From: Bacteroidota bacterium | Lineage (GTDB): Bacteria; Bacteroidota; Bacteroidia; Sphingobacteriales; Sphingobacteriaceae | Length of the DNA: 64,000 bases | Direction of reading: 5' to 3' | Assembly (NCBI GenBank): GCA_023427985.1 | Contig: JAEYZM010000014.1 | Location: 96,005 to 160,004 of the forward strand | Shown: positions 27,960 to 36,766 of the stretch, one piece after another | Position numbering within the stretch: position 1 is the stretch's first letter | How the letters are laid out: each line of letters begins with the position of its first letter | The notes under the pieces: generated by a model | Told to the model about the DNA's origin: nothing | The model's input: only the letters and a program-made list of their open reading frames with translations | The model's database searches: none | Translations under genes and position numbers: made by a program

Positions 27960-28991
27960 ATGTTATACAAACTTCTACTTCGTCCCCTATTTTTTAAAAT
28001 TGATCCCGAAAAAATTCATCATTTAGTTTTCAAACTTATCAAGATATCGCAAGCCATTCCAGGCGTATCGACAATCACTCGCGCAATCTTTGTTATGCGG
28101 GACCCAAGATTAGAACGCGAAGTTTTTGGCATTAAATTTCCGAATCCAGTGGGATTAGCAGCTGGTTTCGATAAGGATGCGCGCTTGTACAAAGAGCTTT
28201 CGAATTTCGGATTTGGTTTCATAGAAATTGGCACCATTACTCCCCTAGCACAGTCGGGCAACGACAAGCCTCGCATGTTCCGACTGCCTGCTGACCAGGC
28301 CTTGATCAATCGGATGGGATTTAATAACGAAGGCATTGATGTTGCAATACATCGACTTAAAAACAGACCAGCAGGACTTATTGTGGGTGGTAACATCGGC
28401 AAAAATAAAATTACTCCAAACGAAGATGCCGTATTGGATTATGAGAAATGTTTTGAAGCCTTGTACGAGTATGTGGATTATTTTGTAGTGAATGTAAGTT
28501 CGCCGAACACCCCGAATTTACGGGCTTTGCAGGAAAAAGAGCCTTTGAAAAATTTGCTGCAGCATTTACAAACACTGAACAGCAGCAAGCCTACAGCGAA
28601 ACCCATTTTATTGAAAATTGCACCCGATCTAACAAACGAGCAATTGGACGACATTATAGAAATTGTGCGCGACACTCAAATTGCAGGTGTAATCGCCAGC
28701 AATACCACCATCTCACGGTCGAGTTTAAAAACGAATGCCGATGTAGTGGAGCAAATTGGAATGGGTGGATTGAGTGGGAAACCACTTCGGAATAGGTCGA
28801 CAGAAGTAATCAATTATTTGCATGAAAAATCAAATGCAGCATTTCCAATAATTGGTGTTGGTGGAATTCATACAGCAGAAGATGCGATTGAAAAATTAAA
28901 GGCAGGAGCATCTTTGATTCAATTATATACTGGCTTTGTTTATGAAGGTCCAGCCTTAGTAAAGGCGATCAATAAAAAGTTGCTGGAATAA
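27960..28991 (+). CDS. pyrD: Dihydroorotate dehydrogenase (quinone), class 2
   Basis: This 343-aa flavoprotein oxidises dihydroorotate to orotate in pyrimidine synthesis and passes electrons to quinone at the inner membrane. Class 2 features: the N-terminal helical extension ([20 protein letters not shown]), '[20 protein letters not shown]', '[13 protein letters not shown]' with the catalytic serine, and C-terminal '[20 protein letters not shown]'. The ATG at 27960 starts 2 bp after the mnmD stop. An upstream in-frame GTG at 27942 would overlap mnmD and is less likely. Confidence 0.95.
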   Translation: MLYKLLLRPLFFKIDPEKIHHLVFKLIKISQAIPGVSTITRAIFVMRDPRLEREVFGIKFPNPVGLAAGFDKDARLYKELSNFGFGFIEIGTITPLAQSGNDKPRMFRLPADQALINRMGFNNEGIDVAIHRLKNRPAGLIVGGNIGKNKITPNEDAVLDYEKCFEALYEYVDYFVVNVSSPNTPNLRALQEKEPLKNLLQHLQTLNSSKPTAKPILLKIAPDLTNEQLDDIIEIVRDTQIAGVIASNTTISRSSLKTNADVVEQIGMGGLSGKPLRNRSTEVINYLHEKSNAAFPIIGVGGIHTAEDAIEKLKAGASLIQLYTGFVYEGPALVKAINKKLLE

Positions 28992-29026
28992 GAAAAACCT
29001 AATGCCTGTATTTCTGTTTTGCTTGA

Positions 29027-29296
29027 ATGACAGAAGCAGATTTAGATAGAATCATTGAAATGGCTTGGGAAGATCGTACCCCTTTTGAAGCTATTGAAAA
29101 TCAGTTTGGGATTCCCGAGAAAGATGTTATTTCCTTGATGCGCAAGCACATGAAACGCTCAAGTTTTGAAATGTGGCGTAAACGAATGTCGGGACGCAAC
29201 AGCAAACATTTAAATAAAAGAAGCGGCGACATAGACCGATTTAAATGCAATCTGCAAAGGCAAATTACATTCAATAAAATCTCCAAACGGAAATAA
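29027..29296 (+). CDS. DUF2805/TIGR03643 family small protein
   Basis: This 89-aa basic protein contains the family block 'IIEMAWEDRTPFEAIENQFG' and 'EKDVISLMRKHMKRSSFEMW' plus 'RKRMSGRNSKH', which resembles a helix-turn-helix core. The family is common in Bacteroidota and cyanobacteria and has no known function. A small nucleic-acid-binding protein is plausible. It is the last gene of the plus-strand run starting at lpoB, 35 bp after pyrD. Confidence 0.85.
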   Translation: MTEADLDRIIEMAWEDRTPFEAIENQFGIPEKDVISLMRKHMKRSSFEMWRKRMSGRNSKHLNKRSGDIDRFKCNLQRQITFNKISKRK

Positions 29297-29298
29297 AA

Positions 29299-29324
29299 AA
29301 TCCCCAAGATGGCTCAAGGGGATT
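29299..29324 (-). terminator. Terminator for the small basic protein / tRNA-Cys unit
   Basis: A 7-bp GC-rich stem (AATCCCC / GGGGATT) with a 12-nt loop. On the minus strand the stem runs into a tract of six T's. It lies 25 nt beyond the stop of the 46-aa gene. Confidence 0.65.
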
Positions 29325-29348
29325 GAATATCTTTTGAATTATAAAGAA

Positions 29349-29489
29349 TTATTCAGCTGAACTTTCTTCATTCGACTTTGCTACAGGCTTCTTAATTGAT
29401 TTGTCCGTAGCCAATTTCAAACGTTGTTTTCTAAGTCTAGAAACCGTTTTATTTTTTCTGTCTTTTCTTTTTAGTCTAGTAACACCCAT
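29349..29489 (-). CDS. Small highly basic protein, 46 aa
   Basis: This is a short minus-strand gene beginning MGVTRLKRKDRKNKT and ending in an acidic tail (NEESSAE). The first 30 residues carry about a dozen Lys/Arg, suggesting RNA or ribosome binding. I believe similar short 'MGVTRLKRKDR' proteins are conserved in Bacteroidota, but I cannot name a function. It lies 33 bp downstream of tRNA-Cys on the same strand with no promoter or terminator between, so it may be co-transcribed with the tRNA and end at the hairpin at 29299-29324. Confidence 0.75.
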   Translation of the reverse strand: MGVTRLKRKDRKNKTVSRLRKQRLKLATDKSIKKPVAKSNEESSAE

Positions 29490-29522
29490 TTTCTTAAAAA
29501 TTTTTGTTCAACCTATTTTATG

Positions 29523-29593
29523 AGGTCGAGAGCGGATTCGAACCGCTGTACAAGGTTTTGCAGACCTCTGCCTAGCCACTCGGCCACTCGACC
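29523..29593 (-). tRNA. tRNA-Cys (GCA)
   Basis: It folds on the minus strand as a 71-nt tRNA: acceptor GGTCGAG/CTCGACC (7 bp), anticodon stem GAGGT/ACCTT around loop CTGCAAA (anticodon GCA, cysteine), T-arm AGCGG-TTCGAAT-CCGCT, and discriminator U73, the identity base for cysteine tRNA. The 3' CCA is not encoded in full. A canonical promoter lies 17 bp upstream. Confidence 0.95.
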
Positions 29594-29609
29594 CTAATTT
29601 TAGAGTTTG

Positions 29610-29639
29610 CAAATGTACTAAAAAACATCATTAGCACAA
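29610..29639 (-). promoter_or_regulatory. Promoter of tRNA-Cys (TTG-N19-TACATTTG)
   Basis: On the minus strand TTG (29637-29639) and TACATTTG (29610-29617) are exactly 19 nt apart, the Bacteroidota primary sigma factor arrangement. The expected start is about 10 nt before the mature tRNA 5' end. Confidence 0.8.
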
Positions 29640-29672
29640 GGGATTTATGAAAATATCTCAAATTTACTGAGC

Positions 29673-30449
29673 TTATCTCCTGGCAATGAACTCAGAACAT
29701 AATATCCCAGTAGCCACGGCTACATTCAACGACTCTGCCCCTTTGCCAAAATTGGGAATGGTAATTGGTCTATTGATAAAGTTCAGCAATTGCTCATGAA
29801 TTCCGTGCGACTCACTTCCCATCAACAAAATTCCATTATTTTTCTCCGTTGCATTTACCTCATAGATATTCTCCCCATCCAAAACTGCTCCCCAAATATT
29901 TATTCCCTTTACTGATTTCAATAGCGCTAACACATCGGCATAATGTATACTTACTCTCAATATAGAACCCATGGTCGATTGAATGACTTTTGGGTTGTAC
30001 AACTCCACGCAATCCTCCGAACAAATAATATGTTTTATCCCAAACCAGTCGGCAATTCGAATGATCGTCCCCAAGTTCCCCGGATCCCTTACACCATCGA
30101 GCATGAGTACCAATTCTTCTTGGAAAAGTTTTGGGTCGATGTGTTGAGCCTGATCGACATTTCTGAAATTCACAAGCGCCAAACATTCCGAAGCAGTTGC
30201 AAGTGTTGATATTCTTGCCATTTCTTCCTGCTTTATCACTTCAATTTCTAATTTTTTCGATACTTTTGAAATATATTCCAAACATTCTTCGTAATATTCT
30301 GGAATAACATAGATCGCTTCAAGTTCATAAGCAGAGTGTACAAACTCCCTTAATAACTTATCGCCTTCAATAATAAATTGTTGGTGTTCGCGTCTATATT
30401 TTTTTTGATGTAAAGACTTTATATAGCTGATTTGTGATTTCGAAATCAT
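29673..30449 (-). CDS. TrmH/SpoU family RNA 2'-O-methyltransferase
   Basis: This 258-aa protein has an N-terminal substrate-binding domain (KYRREHQQFIIEGDKLLREF) and a SPOUT methyltransferase domain with the three family motifs: 'LDGVRDPGNLGTIIRIADWF', 'ILLMGSESHGI' and 'IPNFGKGAESLNVAVATGIL'. It methylates a ribose 2'-OH in rRNA or tRNA; the exact target cannot be read from sequence. Its ATG overlaps the divergent tamL start region by 16 bp, so its promoter must lie within tamL. Confidence 0.93.
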   Translation of the reverse strand: MISKSQISYIKSLHQKKYRREHQQFIIEGDKLLREFVHSAYELEAIYVIPEYYEECLEYISKVSKKLEIEVIKQEEMARISTLATASECLALVNFRNVDQAQHIDPKLFQEELVLMLDGVRDPGNLGTIIRIADWFGIKHIICSEDCVELYNPKVIQSTMGSILRVSIHYADVLALLKSVKGINIWGAVLDGENIYEVNATEKNNGILLMGSESHGIHEQLLNFINRPITIPNFGKGAESLNVAVATGILCSEFIARR

Positions 30450-32764
30450 TCGTAAAAACGTATATACCTAATGCAAGTATACTCATTTTAATTCTATTGA
30501 GTTTATCGAGCTGTAGCACCACGAAATCTTTAAAACAGGACCAAGCTTTATTACATAAAGTAAAGATAGAAGGCCTCAACTCCATCCAAAAAGAAAATGC
30601 AAGTGTTTACATTCGACAAAAACCCAATCGAAAATTTTTAGGTATTGGTTGGTTGAAGATTTATTTGGGAATTCACAATGCATTTGATTGGAAAAATGAT
30701 AATAAAATAAGCAGGTCTATTAAAAATGGATTAGGAGAGCCTCCAGTTATTTATGATAGTACGATAACTGCATTTTCTGCACAACAAATGCAATTGTATT
30801 TTTTCAATAAGGGTTATTTTGATGCACGGGTTGATTTTCAAACTAAGTTGAAAAAGAAAAAAGCTTTTGTTAGCTATAATATTCAAACAGGATCAAGTTA
30901 TACCATTCGGAATATCCAATACGATATTAAAGATACTACGCTTAGAAACATTTATTTTCTAAATCTTGTAAATACAAAAATAAAACTTGAGGATGTATTC
31001 GACCAAGATAAAATACAAGAGGAACGTGAGCGAATAGTTAAGGACATTAGAAATTACGGATATTTCTATTTTAATCGAGAGTACATTTGGTTTAATGCCG
31101 ACACGAATCTAAAAGGGAATTATATCGATTTGAAATTAGTAATTTCGAATCCCGATGTTGGTGCACATAAATCCTATAAACTAAATACCATCAGAATTAA
31201 TGTAAATAATCCAAAAGAAAAATTCTTAAGCCTCAAAACAAAGCCCGATACCCTTGGCGGGTATGAGTTTAATGATCCAGGTAGGATTATTAAATCTAAA
31301 GTTTTAAGAAGAATGATTTTTCTTGAAAAAGATGCTAGGTATCGCGATCAAAATGTAGAGTTAACCTACAACCGTTTAGGAGATTTAAGATTGTTTCGCT
31401 TTGTTAATATTGAATTTGAACCCGATTCTATTGATGCACAAGCACTCAATGCGAACATCACCTTAACACAAGGTGAACGAAGAGGAACACAAACTGAAAT
31501 AGAAGGATATGTTGCTTCAGAGAATGTTGGCTCATCGGCAAACTTTATGTATACCGATAGGAATATATTTAGAGGTGCAGAATTACTTGAATTTAGAATT
31601 CGACTAGGTTTGGAGACACAAGCATTTATTGACGAGCAAGCACAAAATATTCCGGTGTTTAATAGTAGAGAGAGTAATACCTCCTTAAGTGTAACTTTTC
31701 CTGGTTTCTTATTTTTTAGAGATAAAAAAACATACGGATTGTATTCTAATCCAAAAACCCGTGTAGGTGTGAATTATATCACCGAACGTCGACCAGAATA
31801 TTTAAGAAGAACTTTTACTGGATCTTTAACCTACGATTGGAAACAGAATCAATACATCACACATTCATTTTCGCCTTTAAGTATCAATTTTGTACGATCA
31901 GAATTATCTGAGGAAGCTTTAAACTTATTAAACAATCTAGACAATCAATTCATTAAAGAAAGTTTTAATCCACACATCACACAAGGGATTCGTTATAGTT
32001 TAATCTTTAGCAATCAGCTTTTAAATTTCAAGAAAGATTATCTGTTTTTTAGATTTAACCTCGAAGTAATGGGAACGGGATTATATGCTGTAAGCAGAAT
32101 TCTTGACGAGCAACAAAGTGTTTCGGGAACATATCAATACTTTGATTTACCTTATTATAATTTTACGCGTCCTGAAATAGACATTCGCTATTTTAATTTT
32201 ATTGGTCAAAAGTCACAACTAGTCTATCGATTAAACACTGGTGTTGGATTTGCTTATTGGAATTCAAAAGTACTACCATTTGAAAGACAGTTTTTCACGG
32301 GAGGTTCCAATAGTATACGTGCCTATAGAGCACGATCTATAGGGCCTGGCGGATTTTCGGACATCAATACATCGACCTTAAATTTGGACCAAACGGGAGA
32401 AATGAAAATTGAAGGTAATGTTGAGTATCGCTTTGATCTTTTGGATCAATTTATTGGAGCTAAACTCAAAGCAGCAGGCTTTCTTGATTTTGGAAATGTG
32501 TGGACCATTTCCAATTCAGTAAATAATGAGGGGAAGTTCTACTGGGATAAATTCTACAATCAGCTAGCGGTTGGTACTGGTCTTGGATTACGATTTGATT
32601 ACAGCTTTTTATTGTTACGACTTGACTTAGGTTTAAAATTAAGAGATCCACGATTCGATGGTTCCGAGCAATGGGTCATCAGAAATTTTAATGATGAAAA
32701 TTGGAAAAGGAACAACAATTATGGATTTTGGAATTTAAATTTTGGTATTGGTTATCCGTTCTAA
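30434..32764 (+). CDS. tamL: TamL: BamA/TamA-like outer-membrane lipoprotein
   Basis: This 776-aa outer-membrane assembly protein has a lipoprotein signal (LLSLSSC, Cys27), the feature that sets Bacteroidota TamL apart from TamA. It carries POTRA-like regions (about residues 130-390, e.g. 'NKGYFDARVDFQTKLKKKKA') and a C-terminal 16-strand Omp85 barrel, including 'RQFFTGGSNSIRAYRARSIG' (the conserved lid-lock type loop) and terminal 'FGIGYPF'. It probably works with an inner-membrane TamB, which is not in this window. No ATG precedes the signal sequence, so the start is GTG at 30434. It overlaps the divergent methyltransferase start by 16 bp; both begin MISKS because of a palindrome. Confidence 0.88.
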   Translation: MISKSFVKTYIPNASILILILLSLSSCSTTKSLKQDQALLHKVKIEGLNSIQKENASVYIRQKPNRKFLGIGWLKIYLGIHNAFDWKNDNKISRSIKNGLGEPPVIYDSTITAFSAQQMQLYFFNKGYFDARVDFQTKLKKKKAFVSYNIQTGSSYTIRNIQYDIKDTTLRNIYFLNLVNTKIKLEDVFDQDKIQEERERIVKDIRNYGYFYFNREYIWFNADTNLKGNYIDLKLVISNPDVGAHKSYKLNTIRINVNNPKEKFLSLKTKPDTLGGYEFNDPGRIIKSKVLRRMIFLEKDARYRDQNVELTYNRLGDLRLFRFVNIEFEPDSIDAQALNANITLTQGERRGTQTEIEGYVASENVGSSANFMYTDRNIFRGAELLEFRIRLGLETQAFIDEQAQNIPVFNSRESNTSLSVTFPGFLFFRDKKTYGLYSNPKTRVGVNYITERRPEYLRRTFTGSLTYDWKQNQYITHSFSPLSINFVRSELSEEALNLLNNLDNQFIKESFNPHITQGIRYSLIFSNQLLNFKKDYLFFRFNLEVMGTGLYAVSRILDEQQSVSGTYQYFDLPYYNFTRPEIDIRYFNFIGQKSQLVYRLNTGVGFAYWNSKVLPFERQFFTGGSNSIRAYRARSIGPGGFSDINTSTLNLDQTGEMKIEGNVEYRFDLLDQFIGAKLKAAGFLDFGNVWTISNSVNNEGKFYWDKFYNQLAVGTGLGLRFDYSFLLLRLDLGLKLRDPRFDGSEQWVIRNFNDENWKRNNNYGFWNLNFGIGYPF

Positions 32765-33312
32765 TTTAAACTGAACAGTCCTTTAATTGAATCAAGTATT
32801 ATAGAAAAATAATCTCTTAAGTTTAATCCTTGGCCAATAAAAAACATGAGCACAAGTAAGATTAAAAAAAGATAGATAAAACGTTTAACTATAAATACAA
32901 TTACAATTATCAATAATGGTATTACCCATAGAATCCAAAAAGGAATTGGTATTACCCAATCTGAAATGCTATAAAATAAATGTTGAATCGTATCAGCTTT
33001 TTGTTCGTGTTTGATAAATAAGATAGAATTCTCGACAATTTTTCCAGGCAGTATTGCTTTACCATTTTTAAAGTCGAGTTTCTCTATATAGCCATTAATT
33101 ACAAATTTGTAATTGCCTTCAATATCGACATCAATTTTACCTTCTTTAGTTAGGGCATGAATTTCTAACTCATCTGCTTGAACCAATGTAAAATCTTGAA
33201 TTGGGAATATATCAGATAAATTTATATAGACAGTACGCTGAGCAATGGAGTTATTTGCTATACAAAGCGGTATGATTATTGCTAAAATCCTTAAAATAAA
33301 CTTCTGTAACAT
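32761..33312 (-). CDS. Unknown membrane-anchored protein with signal peptide
   Basis: I do not recognise this 183-aa protein. A signal peptide (MLQKFILRILAIIIPLCIANNSIAQ, split here only for reading: residues 1-25) precedes a beta-rich extracytoplasmic domain (about 26-110). Two hydrophobic helices follow ('FWILWVIPLLIIVIVFIV' and 'YLFLILLVLMFFIG') and then a short tail. The layout of periplasmic domain plus helical hairpin suggests an inner-membrane protein of a small complex. Its stop overlaps the tamL stop by 4 bp (convergent), and its start is only 9 bp from the divergent FG-GAP gene. Confidence 0.65.
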   Translation of the reverse strand: MLQKFILRILAIIIPLCIANNSIAQRTVYINLSDIFPIQDFTLVQADELEIHALTKEGKIDVDIEGNYKFVINGYIEKLDFKNGKAILPGKIVENSILFIKHEQKADTIQHLFYSISDWVIPIPFWILWVIPLLIIVIVFIVKRFIYLFLILLVLMFFIGQGLNLRDYFSIILDSIKGLFSLN

Positions 33313-33321
33313 TTCACAAAA

Positions 33322-35595
33322 ATGAAAAAAATCTTCATTCTATCAAGTTTACTTCTATTTTTTGTAGCTACTAAAGCCCAAGTTCTCTTTGAAAATTATA
33401 AAAACATTGATGTTTTTGTTGAAAACAACAAGAAATTGAAAAATCCATTTGCTGGAGGAATGGATGCCCCTCAATTCTCAAGTATGGATTTGAACTTTGA
33501 TGGCATCAAAGATTTAATTGTTTTTGATAGAGAGGGCTCTAGAATTACCACATTTCTCAATGAAGGTATAGAAAATCAAATTTCATATATACACGCACCA
33601 GAATATGAAAAGCTATTTCCATTTTTTGATAGTCGTATGACATTGGTCGATTATAATGGAGATGGTGCAGAGGATATATTTTGTGGTGTGCCAGGAGGTA
33701 TGAAGGTATATAAAAACATTAGTTCAATATCTACTGGTATTAAATTCGAATTAGCTAGTAACTTATTGTACAATGATTATGGTTTTATAACTATACCGTT
33801 ATTTGTTGAAAATACCGATATACCTGCTGTATTAGATGTAGATGGCGATGGAGATATTGATATTTTATCGTTTTATCAATCCATTGATACATCTGGAGAA
33901 GCAATGTATTGGTACAAAAATTTATCCGTTGAAAATTTTGGTAGAATAGATACGCTTGTTTTCGAAACTGGTAAAGAGTGTTGGGGTCGATTCAGAGAAT
34001 CATTTATTGATTGTAGACCAAATCTGCAATACAGTGGAGGAATTTGTGGACAAGGTGGAAGAGGAATTAGAGATTTATCGGAAATTGAATTAAAAGAATT
34101 GTTCGAAACAGATCCAGATGATCCAGCACATGCCGGATCTACACTTCTTGTTTTTGATGCAAATAATGACAATAAATACGATTTATTAGTAGGAGATATT
34201 ACCTGTACAAGTATGTATATTTTATACAATTCTACAGATAATTTAAATCCCCTATTTGATCGCTTCGAAAAGTTTTTCCCAACTACGCATCCAATAGATT
34301 TAGAAATGTTTCCTGCATCGTTTTCTCTTGACGTCAATAACGATCAGAAAAAAGATTTATTAATTGCACCTAATACAGCCAACAACTCAAATAATTTCAA
34401 CAATGTACTATTGTATTTAAGCAACGACAGCGTTTCTGGAGATAACTTATTTGATTTTACTACAAATAATTTTTTGGGCGATGAAATGATTGAAGTTGGA
34501 GAAGGTGCCTTCCCTAGTTTTGTTGATTTTAATAACGACGGTTTAATGGATATCGTTATTGGTAATACAGGATATTATCTAGGTTTAGGAGTATATAAAA
34601 CAGGCTTAACATTATTTGAGAATATAGGTACAATCGATACTCCAAAATTTAGTCTAGTTAGTCGTGATTGGTTTGGCTTTTCTAATCTAAATATTTCAAA
34701 TATGTCGGTAGACTTTGCCGATCTAGATAAAGATGGAGATTTAGATATGATAAGTGGTTCCATTGATGGTCAATTATACTTTTTCAGAAATACAGCAGGA
34801 CCAAATCAAGCCATTAATTTAGAGTTCGTACCAAATTATTTTGCTGGAGTTGATGTTGGCAATAACAGCAGTCCATATGCGTACGATATAGATGACGATG
34901 GAAAATTCGAAATAATTGTTGGTGAAAGAAGTTATAATATTAATCTAGTATCGAATACAGGGACTATCCAGAACCCTATTTATTCTATTACGACGGACTC
35001 ACTTTGGAAAATTAATTTAAAAAGTAATGAACGCTATAAAGATGGAAAGTCGAGCGTCAAAATAGTAAAATTGAATCCTAATACTAACGTAAAAACACTA
35101 TTGGTATCAAATGGAAATGGTTCAATATACTCAAGCGATCAAATCCCAAATTCAATCACTGAACCAATCCAACTATCTTTAACTGGGCCTGCATTTCTTA
35201 GCATTTCAAATTCTATGGTAGGTGCGAGCAATGCTGGATTTAAAATTGATGTTGCAGATATAAATAACGATGGTTTGCCAGAAATAATAAGTGGTCTCCC
35301 ACAAGGTGGATTATATCTATTTAAAAATAATTCTATCTACCAATCGGCAAACTTTGTCAAAAATGCCTTCGAATTTACCGTTCATCCGAATCCAAGCTCA
35401 GATTTAATTCAAATTAATGCTTCTGAAAATATTAATAGATTACAAGTATTCAATATGAGTGGTCAATTAATGATAGAAACGCTCATTAATAATTCAAATT
35501 TCAAATTAGATATTAGTCAACTTAATGGTGGTGTATATACCATTCATGCATCAAATATGAACGGAATTGGCATAAAGAAATTCATCAAACAATAG
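33322..35595 (+). CDS. FG-GAP/VCBS repeat protein with T9SS type A sorting domain
   Basis: This 757-aa secreted protein has a signal peptide (MKKIFILSSLLLFFVATKAQ). At least nine calcium-loop repeats follow: DLNFDGIKD, DYNGDGAED, DVDGDGDID, DANNDNKYD, DVNNDQKKD, DFNNDGLMD, DLDKDGDLD, DIDDDGKFE and DINNDGLPE. This indicates an integrin-like beta-propeller stabilised by Ca2+. The last 75 residues (FTVHPNPSSDLIQINAS... GVYTIHASN...) are a type A Por CTD, so it is exported by T9SS and attached at the surface. Role: probably adhesion or binding, not more specific. The start is 9 bp from the divergent gene, so its promoter must lie within that gene. Confidence 0.92.
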   Translation: MKKIFILSSLLLFFVATKAQVLFENYKNIDVFVENNKKLKNPFAGGMDAPQFSSMDLNFDGIKDLIVFDREGSRITTFLNEGIENQISYIHAPEYEKLFPFFDSRMTLVDYNGDGAEDIFCGVPGGMKVYKNISSISTGIKFELASNLLYNDYGFITIPLFVENTDIPAVLDVDGDGDIDILSFYQSIDTSGEAMYWYKNLSVENFGRIDTLVFETGKECWGRFRESFIDCRPNLQYSGGICGQGGRGIRDLSEIELKELFETDPDDPAHAGSTLLVFDANNDNKYDLLVGDITCTSMYILYNSTDNLNPLFDRFEKFFPTTHPIDLEMFPASFSLDVNNDQKKDLLIAPNTANNSNNFNNVLLYLSNDSVSGDNLFDFTTNNFLGDEMIEVGEGAFPSFVDFNNDGLMDIVIGNTGYYLGLGVYKTGLTLFENIGTIDTPKFSLVSRDWFGFSNLNISNMSVDFADLDKDGDLDMISGSIDGQLYFFRNTAGPNQAINLEFVPNYFAGVDVGNNSSPYAYDIDDDGKFEIIVGERSYNINLVSNTGTIQNPIYSITTDSLWKINLKSNERYKDGKSSVKIVKLNPNTNVKTLLVSNGNGSIYSSDQIPNSITEPIQLSLTGPAFLSISNSMVGASNAGFKIDVADINNDGLPEIISGLPQGGLYLFKNNSIYQSANFVKNAFEFTVHPNPSSDLIQINASENINRLQVFNMSGQLMIETLINNSNFKLDISQLNGGVYTIHASNMNGIGIKKFIKQ

Positions 35596-35602
35596 ATTCG
35601 TA

Positions 35603-35629
35603 TTGGGGCTTCATAACAATAAGCCCCAA
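35603..35629. terminator. Hairpin between convergent genes
   Basis: A perfect 9-bp GC-containing stem (TTGGGGCTT / AAGCCCCAA) with a 9-nt loop, 7 bp after the FG-GAP gene stop and 18 bp from the stop of the convergent peroxidase gene. Neither side has a strong T-run, so efficiency is uncertain. Confidence 0.6.
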
Positions 35630-35647
35630 CATGAAAAATATCCAAAA

Positions 35648-36766
35648 CTAAAATGGATTCTGAAATGCTGGATTATTTATAAAACTGGTATCGGTTAAGG
35701 TCTTTAGAAAGGCCACCAAAGCTCTTTTTTCATCTTCGGTAAATCCAAGTCCACCGTATTGTTCAATTCTATTAGGATCTTTACTAAAATTAATGTCTAA
35801 ATTTCGATTTTGCTTGATACCCGAACTGTAAAATTCTACCACTTGCTCTAAACTTGTAAATCGACCGTCGTGCATGTAAGGTGCAGTCAATTCAATATTT
35901 CTCATAATAGGCACTTTGAATAGTCCATCGTCTTCTGGCCTACCAGTAATCTCTGATAAACCCTTACCAGAAATTTCAGAATCATTCATTAATCCATTAT
36001 TCCTAAATAGCGTGTCGATGTTATGAGCTAACAAGGCAGTTTGCGTACCATGACAATGAAAACACTGTCCTCGTTCACTATTGAAAATATTGAAGCCAAA
36101 AAATTCATCGGCATTGTCAAATGCTTGTCCAATACCTAAACGTACTGCTTTATCATAAATGATATCGTACTTTGATTGGTATGAAACCATTGTTCGTTCG
36201 AACTGAGCTATAGCTCTACCAATCATCTCTGGGGTAATTTGATCTGAACCAAAAGCCCATCTAAATCTCTTACGATAATCCTCATTTCGCATCAATTTAG
36301 CAACTACATTTGCAGATGTTTCATGCATTTCGATTGGGTTGTTAATTGGTTCCAAAGCTTGCTCTTCTAGAGAGTTTTTTCTTCCATTCCAAAAGAATTT
36401 ATTTTGCCAAGCTAAATTTATAAGAGGCATCGCTTGAATCGACCCAATAGCACCATCAACACCAACACTAAATCTCCTGTTATCAGAAAAAGAATATGCA
36501 GCATTATGACAACTCGCACAACTAATGCTGCTATCGCTCGATAAAATTGGATCATAAAATAACATACGTCCCAACTCAACACCACGTTTTGTTAAAGGAT
36601 TATTTGCCGGATTTCTAAATTCAGGAAAGTATTGAGGGCTTTCATAATTAATTAATGTGTCCATAACATCCGTATTTTTTACTACTTCATCTGTTTCTTT
36701 TTTACAAGAAACAGAAAAACTTATAAAGCCGTAAAAGATTATGAAAATTATAAAATACTTTCTCAT
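35648..36766 (-). CDS. Di-heme cytochrome c peroxidase/MauG family lipoprotein, MbnH-like
   Basis: This 372-aa protein has a lipoprotein signal (lipobox SVSC, Cys21). Two c-type haem sites are present, CASCH at 83-87 and CFHCH near 232-237, with the family's 'LGRMLFYDPILSSDSSISC', 'MPLINLAWQNKFFWNGR', 'MIGRAIAQFERTMVS' and 'APYMHDGRFTSLEQVVEFYS' blocks. Members are either H2O2-reducing peroxidases or MauG/MbnH-type enzymes that oxidise amino-acid side chains in a partner. The start overlaps the stop of the upstream MbnP-like gene by 4 bp (ATGA coupling), which favours an MbnH-like partner role. A plain peroxidase remains possible. Confidence 0.85.
   Translation of the reverse strand: MRKYFIIFIIFYGFISFSVSCKKETDEVVKNTDVMDTLINYESPQYFPEFRNPANNPLTKRGVELGRMLFYDPILSSDSSISCASCHNAAYSFSDNRRFSVGVDGAIGSIQAMPLINLAWQNKFFWNGRKNSLEEQALEPINNPIEMHETSANVVAKLMRNEDYRKRFRWAFGSDQITPEMIGRAIAQFERTMVSYQSKYDIIYDKAVRLGIGQAFDNADEFFGFNIFNSERGQCFHCHGTQTALLAHNIDTLFRNNGLMNDSEISGKGLSEITGRPEDDGLFKVPIMRNIELTAPYMHDGRFTSLEQVVEFYSSGIKQNRNLDINFSKDPNRIEQYGGLGFTEDEKRALVAFLKTLTDTSFINNPAFQNPF

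Noticed and set aside
28019..28402. 127-codon minus-strand frame opposite pyrD
   Set aside because: It lies wholly within a well-supported pyrD and shows no domain or start-site support.
33876..34337. 153-codon minus-strand frame opposite the FG-GAP gene
   Set aside because: The plus frame has nine calcium-loop repeats and a T9SS signal; the opposite frame is a shadow.
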